Source: Phycisphaerae bacterium
Lineage (GTDB): Bacteria; Planctomycetota; Phycisphaerae; UBA1845
Direction: 5' to 3'
Length of the DNA: 64,000 nucleotides
Assembly (NCBI GenBank): GCA_022072505.1
Contig: JAJVHU010000026.1
Span: 1-64,000, forward strand
A program made the position numbers and the translations under genes. Below the pieces are notes generated by a model. It was not told the DNA's origin. It searched no databases and saw nothing but the letters and a program-made list of their open reading frames with translations. Shown piece by piece: positions 62,627 through 64,000 of the stretch (the stretch's first letter is position 1; the number at the start of each line of letters is the position of its first letter).

Positions 62627-63421
62627 TTATCCGTCACTCCCCGTTGTCCGGCGCACAAAGGCCGCGTAGTCCTCCGGCGTGTCGATGCCCGGCATCTGGG
62701 GATTCACGATCAGAACGAAGATCGCGCGGCCGTTTTCCAGCCAGCGCAACTGCTCAAGCGATTCCGCCTCTTCCAGCACGCTCGGCGGCATCTTATCCCG
62801 ATCGGTCAGGCTCAGCAAGACATCGACGCGGTAGGCGTACACGCCCAGGTGCAGCAGCCAGCGCCCGGGACGATCCACCTCGCCCCGGGTCGCCCGCGGA
62901 AAGGGAATCAGGCTGCGCGAAAAATACAGGGCACGCGACTGCTGATCGACGACGACCTTGACGCAGTTCGGGTCCGTCGGGGAACCAGGCCCGCAAGACG
63001 GTCCGGCGTCCGAAAAACCAGCCGCCAACGTGTGAACCTCCTCGGCGCGGTCGCCTGGCGCCTCGCGGACCGCCCTGGCAAGACGAATCAGGACCGCAGG
63101 ATCGATCTCCGGCTCGTCGCCTTGAATATTCAAGACGCAGTCGCGGGGGGAAAGGCCCAGCACTCTTGCCGCTTCTGCGACACGGTCGGTCCCCGAGGGG
63201 TGGTCCGCGCGGGTCAACACGGCTTCGCCGCCGAAGGATTTCACAGCCTCGGCGACGCGCGCGTCATCGGTGGCGACCACCACGCGATCCAGGCACGGCG
63301 CCGCGGACATCGCCCGGTCCCAGACATGCTGAACCAGGAACTTCCCCGTCTCGCGCAGCAGGGGCTTTCCCGGAAGGCGCGAGGAAGCGTAACGCGCCGG
63401 AATCACACCGATCACCGCCAT
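62627..63421 (-). CDS. kdsB: 3-deoxy-manno-octulosonate cytidylyltransferase
   Basis: This enzyme of 264 residues activates Kdo with CTP for lipopolysaccharide core synthesis. Signatures are GVIPARYASSRLPGKPLL, VVATDDARVAEAV, SGTDRVAEAA, VLNIQGDEPEIDP, ALYFSRSLIPFPR and HLGVYAYRVDVLL. The end is WLENGRAIFVLIVNPQMPGIDTPEDY. It is complete and of usual length. It supports a Gram-negative, LPS-type envelope. It is upstream of pyrG on the same strand, 170 bases apart. This order occurs in several bacteria and makes sense because CTP is the co-substrate. Confidence 0.95.
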   Translation of the reverse strand: MAVIGVIPARYASSRLPGKPLLRETGKFLVQHVWDRAMSAAPCLDRVVVATDDARVAEAVKSFGGEAVLTRADHPSGTDRVAEAARVLGLSPRDCVLNIQGDEPEIDPAVLIRLARAVREAPGDRAEEVHTLAAGFSDAGPSCGPGSPTDPNCVKVVVDQQSRALYFSRSLIPFPRATRGEVDRPGRWLLHLGVYAYRVDVLLSLTDRDKMPPSVLEEAESLEQLRWLENGRAIFVLIVNPQMPGIDTPEDYAAFVRRTTGSDG

Positions 63422-64000
63422 CAGGGATCCCCGCTTGCCGACCGCACGCGCCGTGGTTCGGCGGTGGCAACCCGCCTCCCGGACGCCGCGCGTGTATCAC
63501 GAAACCTCCGTCCCGGTACGGTGGCGAATATAAAATCCGTTGCAAGATTCGCAAATGCGTGCGCAAGAAGCGCCGACAATGAGGCGTCCCCGAAGCCTCC
63601 CGCGCGGACCGGCTTCGCCAGGCGGATTCGGTGGACGAACCGGGGCTGTTTAACCCGCGGCCTGAACCTTCATCCGACTCCGTTGCAACAGGTTTCGCCG
63701 ACGGCCCCGCAGGATCGTCGGGCGCATTCGCCTCAATCCCGAAGAACACGCGCGAACATCCGTTGTTGTGTTTCAATCCCGAAGGACACGCGCGAGCGTC
63801 TGTTGTTTTGTTTCAATTCCGAAGAGCACGCGCGAACGTCTGTTGTTGTGTTTCAATCCCGAAGAACACGCGCCGATGTTCGAAGGACACGCGCGAGCGC
63901 CTGAAGAGCACGCGCCAACGTCCGTTGTTGTGTTTCAATCCCGAAGGAGGCGCAGGATTCTCGGATGCGTTGGTCACAATCCCGAAGGGATTGCGGCCTC
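63422..64000. other. Region upstream of kdsB to the window edge
   Basis: No gene is seen; the long ORFs here are shadows that end inside the tandem repeat. Bases 63731 to about 63948 hold 40-bp tandem repeats, and the edge has aatcccgaagggatt. Confidence 0.5.
63731..63948 (+). repeat. 40-bp tandem repeat, partly degenerate
   Basis: Units starting tttcaatcccgaag begin at about 63731, 63771, 63811 and 63851 (consensus tttcaatcccgaagaacacg plus cgcgaacgtctgttgttgtg). Two half-units without the tcaatccc part follow, and another start near 63933. The last full form at the edge is cacaatcccgaagggattgcgg, with a palindrome aatcccgaagggatt. The array may continue beyond the window. Confidence 0.8.

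Noticed and set aside
62849-63904. 351-residue plus-strand ORF ending in repeated NIRCCVSIPKDTRE peptides
   Set aside because: It is antisense to kdsB and ends in the 40-bp tandem repeat, which explains the repetitive C-terminus.
63731-64000. CRISPR array
   Set aside because: The period is a constant 40 bases with no unique spacers and no cas genes in the window; kept only as a tandem repeat with a note on the edge motif.

Overview
The window looks like a chromosomal segment from a GC-rich Planctomycetota bacterium, probably Phycisphaerae-like. I infer this from protein style, not from a marker gene. Signs include a zinc ribbon of the type CRTCEYDLTGNVSGVCPECG on an RDD protein, a secreted protein with the TIDGGG...LSGTIGQPDAG...LTGGFWPG signature, FG-GAP/ASPIC secreted proteins, many short palindromic repeats, and a kdsB-pyrG pair. 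No rRNA operon is present, and one tRNA (Val, CAC) is seen.

Layout. 0-5 kb: three secreted or exported proteins (a DNRLRE/Ig-type protein cut by the left edge, a coiled-coil protein, and a Cys-rich secreted protein with a strong terminator). 5-9.7 kb: aldehyde dehydrogenase, then an overlapping minus-strand operon DUF3311 - DUF5678-like - retropepsin-like protease - sodium:solute symporter. 9.7-15 kb: small unknown protein, ribonuclease Y, amidinotransferase, YkgJ-type Cys-cluster protein, tRNA-Val. 15-19.4 kb: YdeI/DUF1801 protein, an STAS-ECF sigma pair, and a GAF-PAS sigma54 activator. 19.6-32.6 kb: FG-GAP/ASPIC protein and a carbohydrate/stress cluster (SDR, GH63 glucosidase, DM13 protein, zinc-finger anti-sigma, GH133 debranching enzyme, aquaporin, GMC oxidoreductase, VOC protein). 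32.6-42.8 kb: acyltransferase-GNAT fusion, OLD-like ATPase, an overlapping operon DinB - NRDE - VTT/ATP-grasp fusion, DoxX, and a four-gene overlapping operon around a ferric-reductase/Rieske protein.

43-52 kb is the accessory island. It is an array of headless Rhs tips: partial Rhs cores, each with a different C-terminal effector and a following immunity candidate, plus an IS701-like transposase relic and an orphan DUF4279 gene. Each core carries a dockerin-like calcium-binding segment just before the conserved RDPLGYVDSA motif. Small palindromic insertions shared by some copies record the order of duplication.

52-64 kb returns to housekeeping genes: clpX, a SHOCT membrane protein, a FlgM-like/flagellin pair, an RDD protein, two secreted proteins (one truncated), nfo, pyrG and kdsB. 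A 40-bp tandem repeat lies at the right edge.

Three threads cross the window. First, at least five families of short palindromic or TIR-bearing repeats sit between genes, and some supply stop codons or 3' ends. Second, several secreted proteins end in a similar Cys-containing C-terminal module. Third, many genes overlap by TGA/ATG, GTG or TTG, which indicates tight translational coupling.
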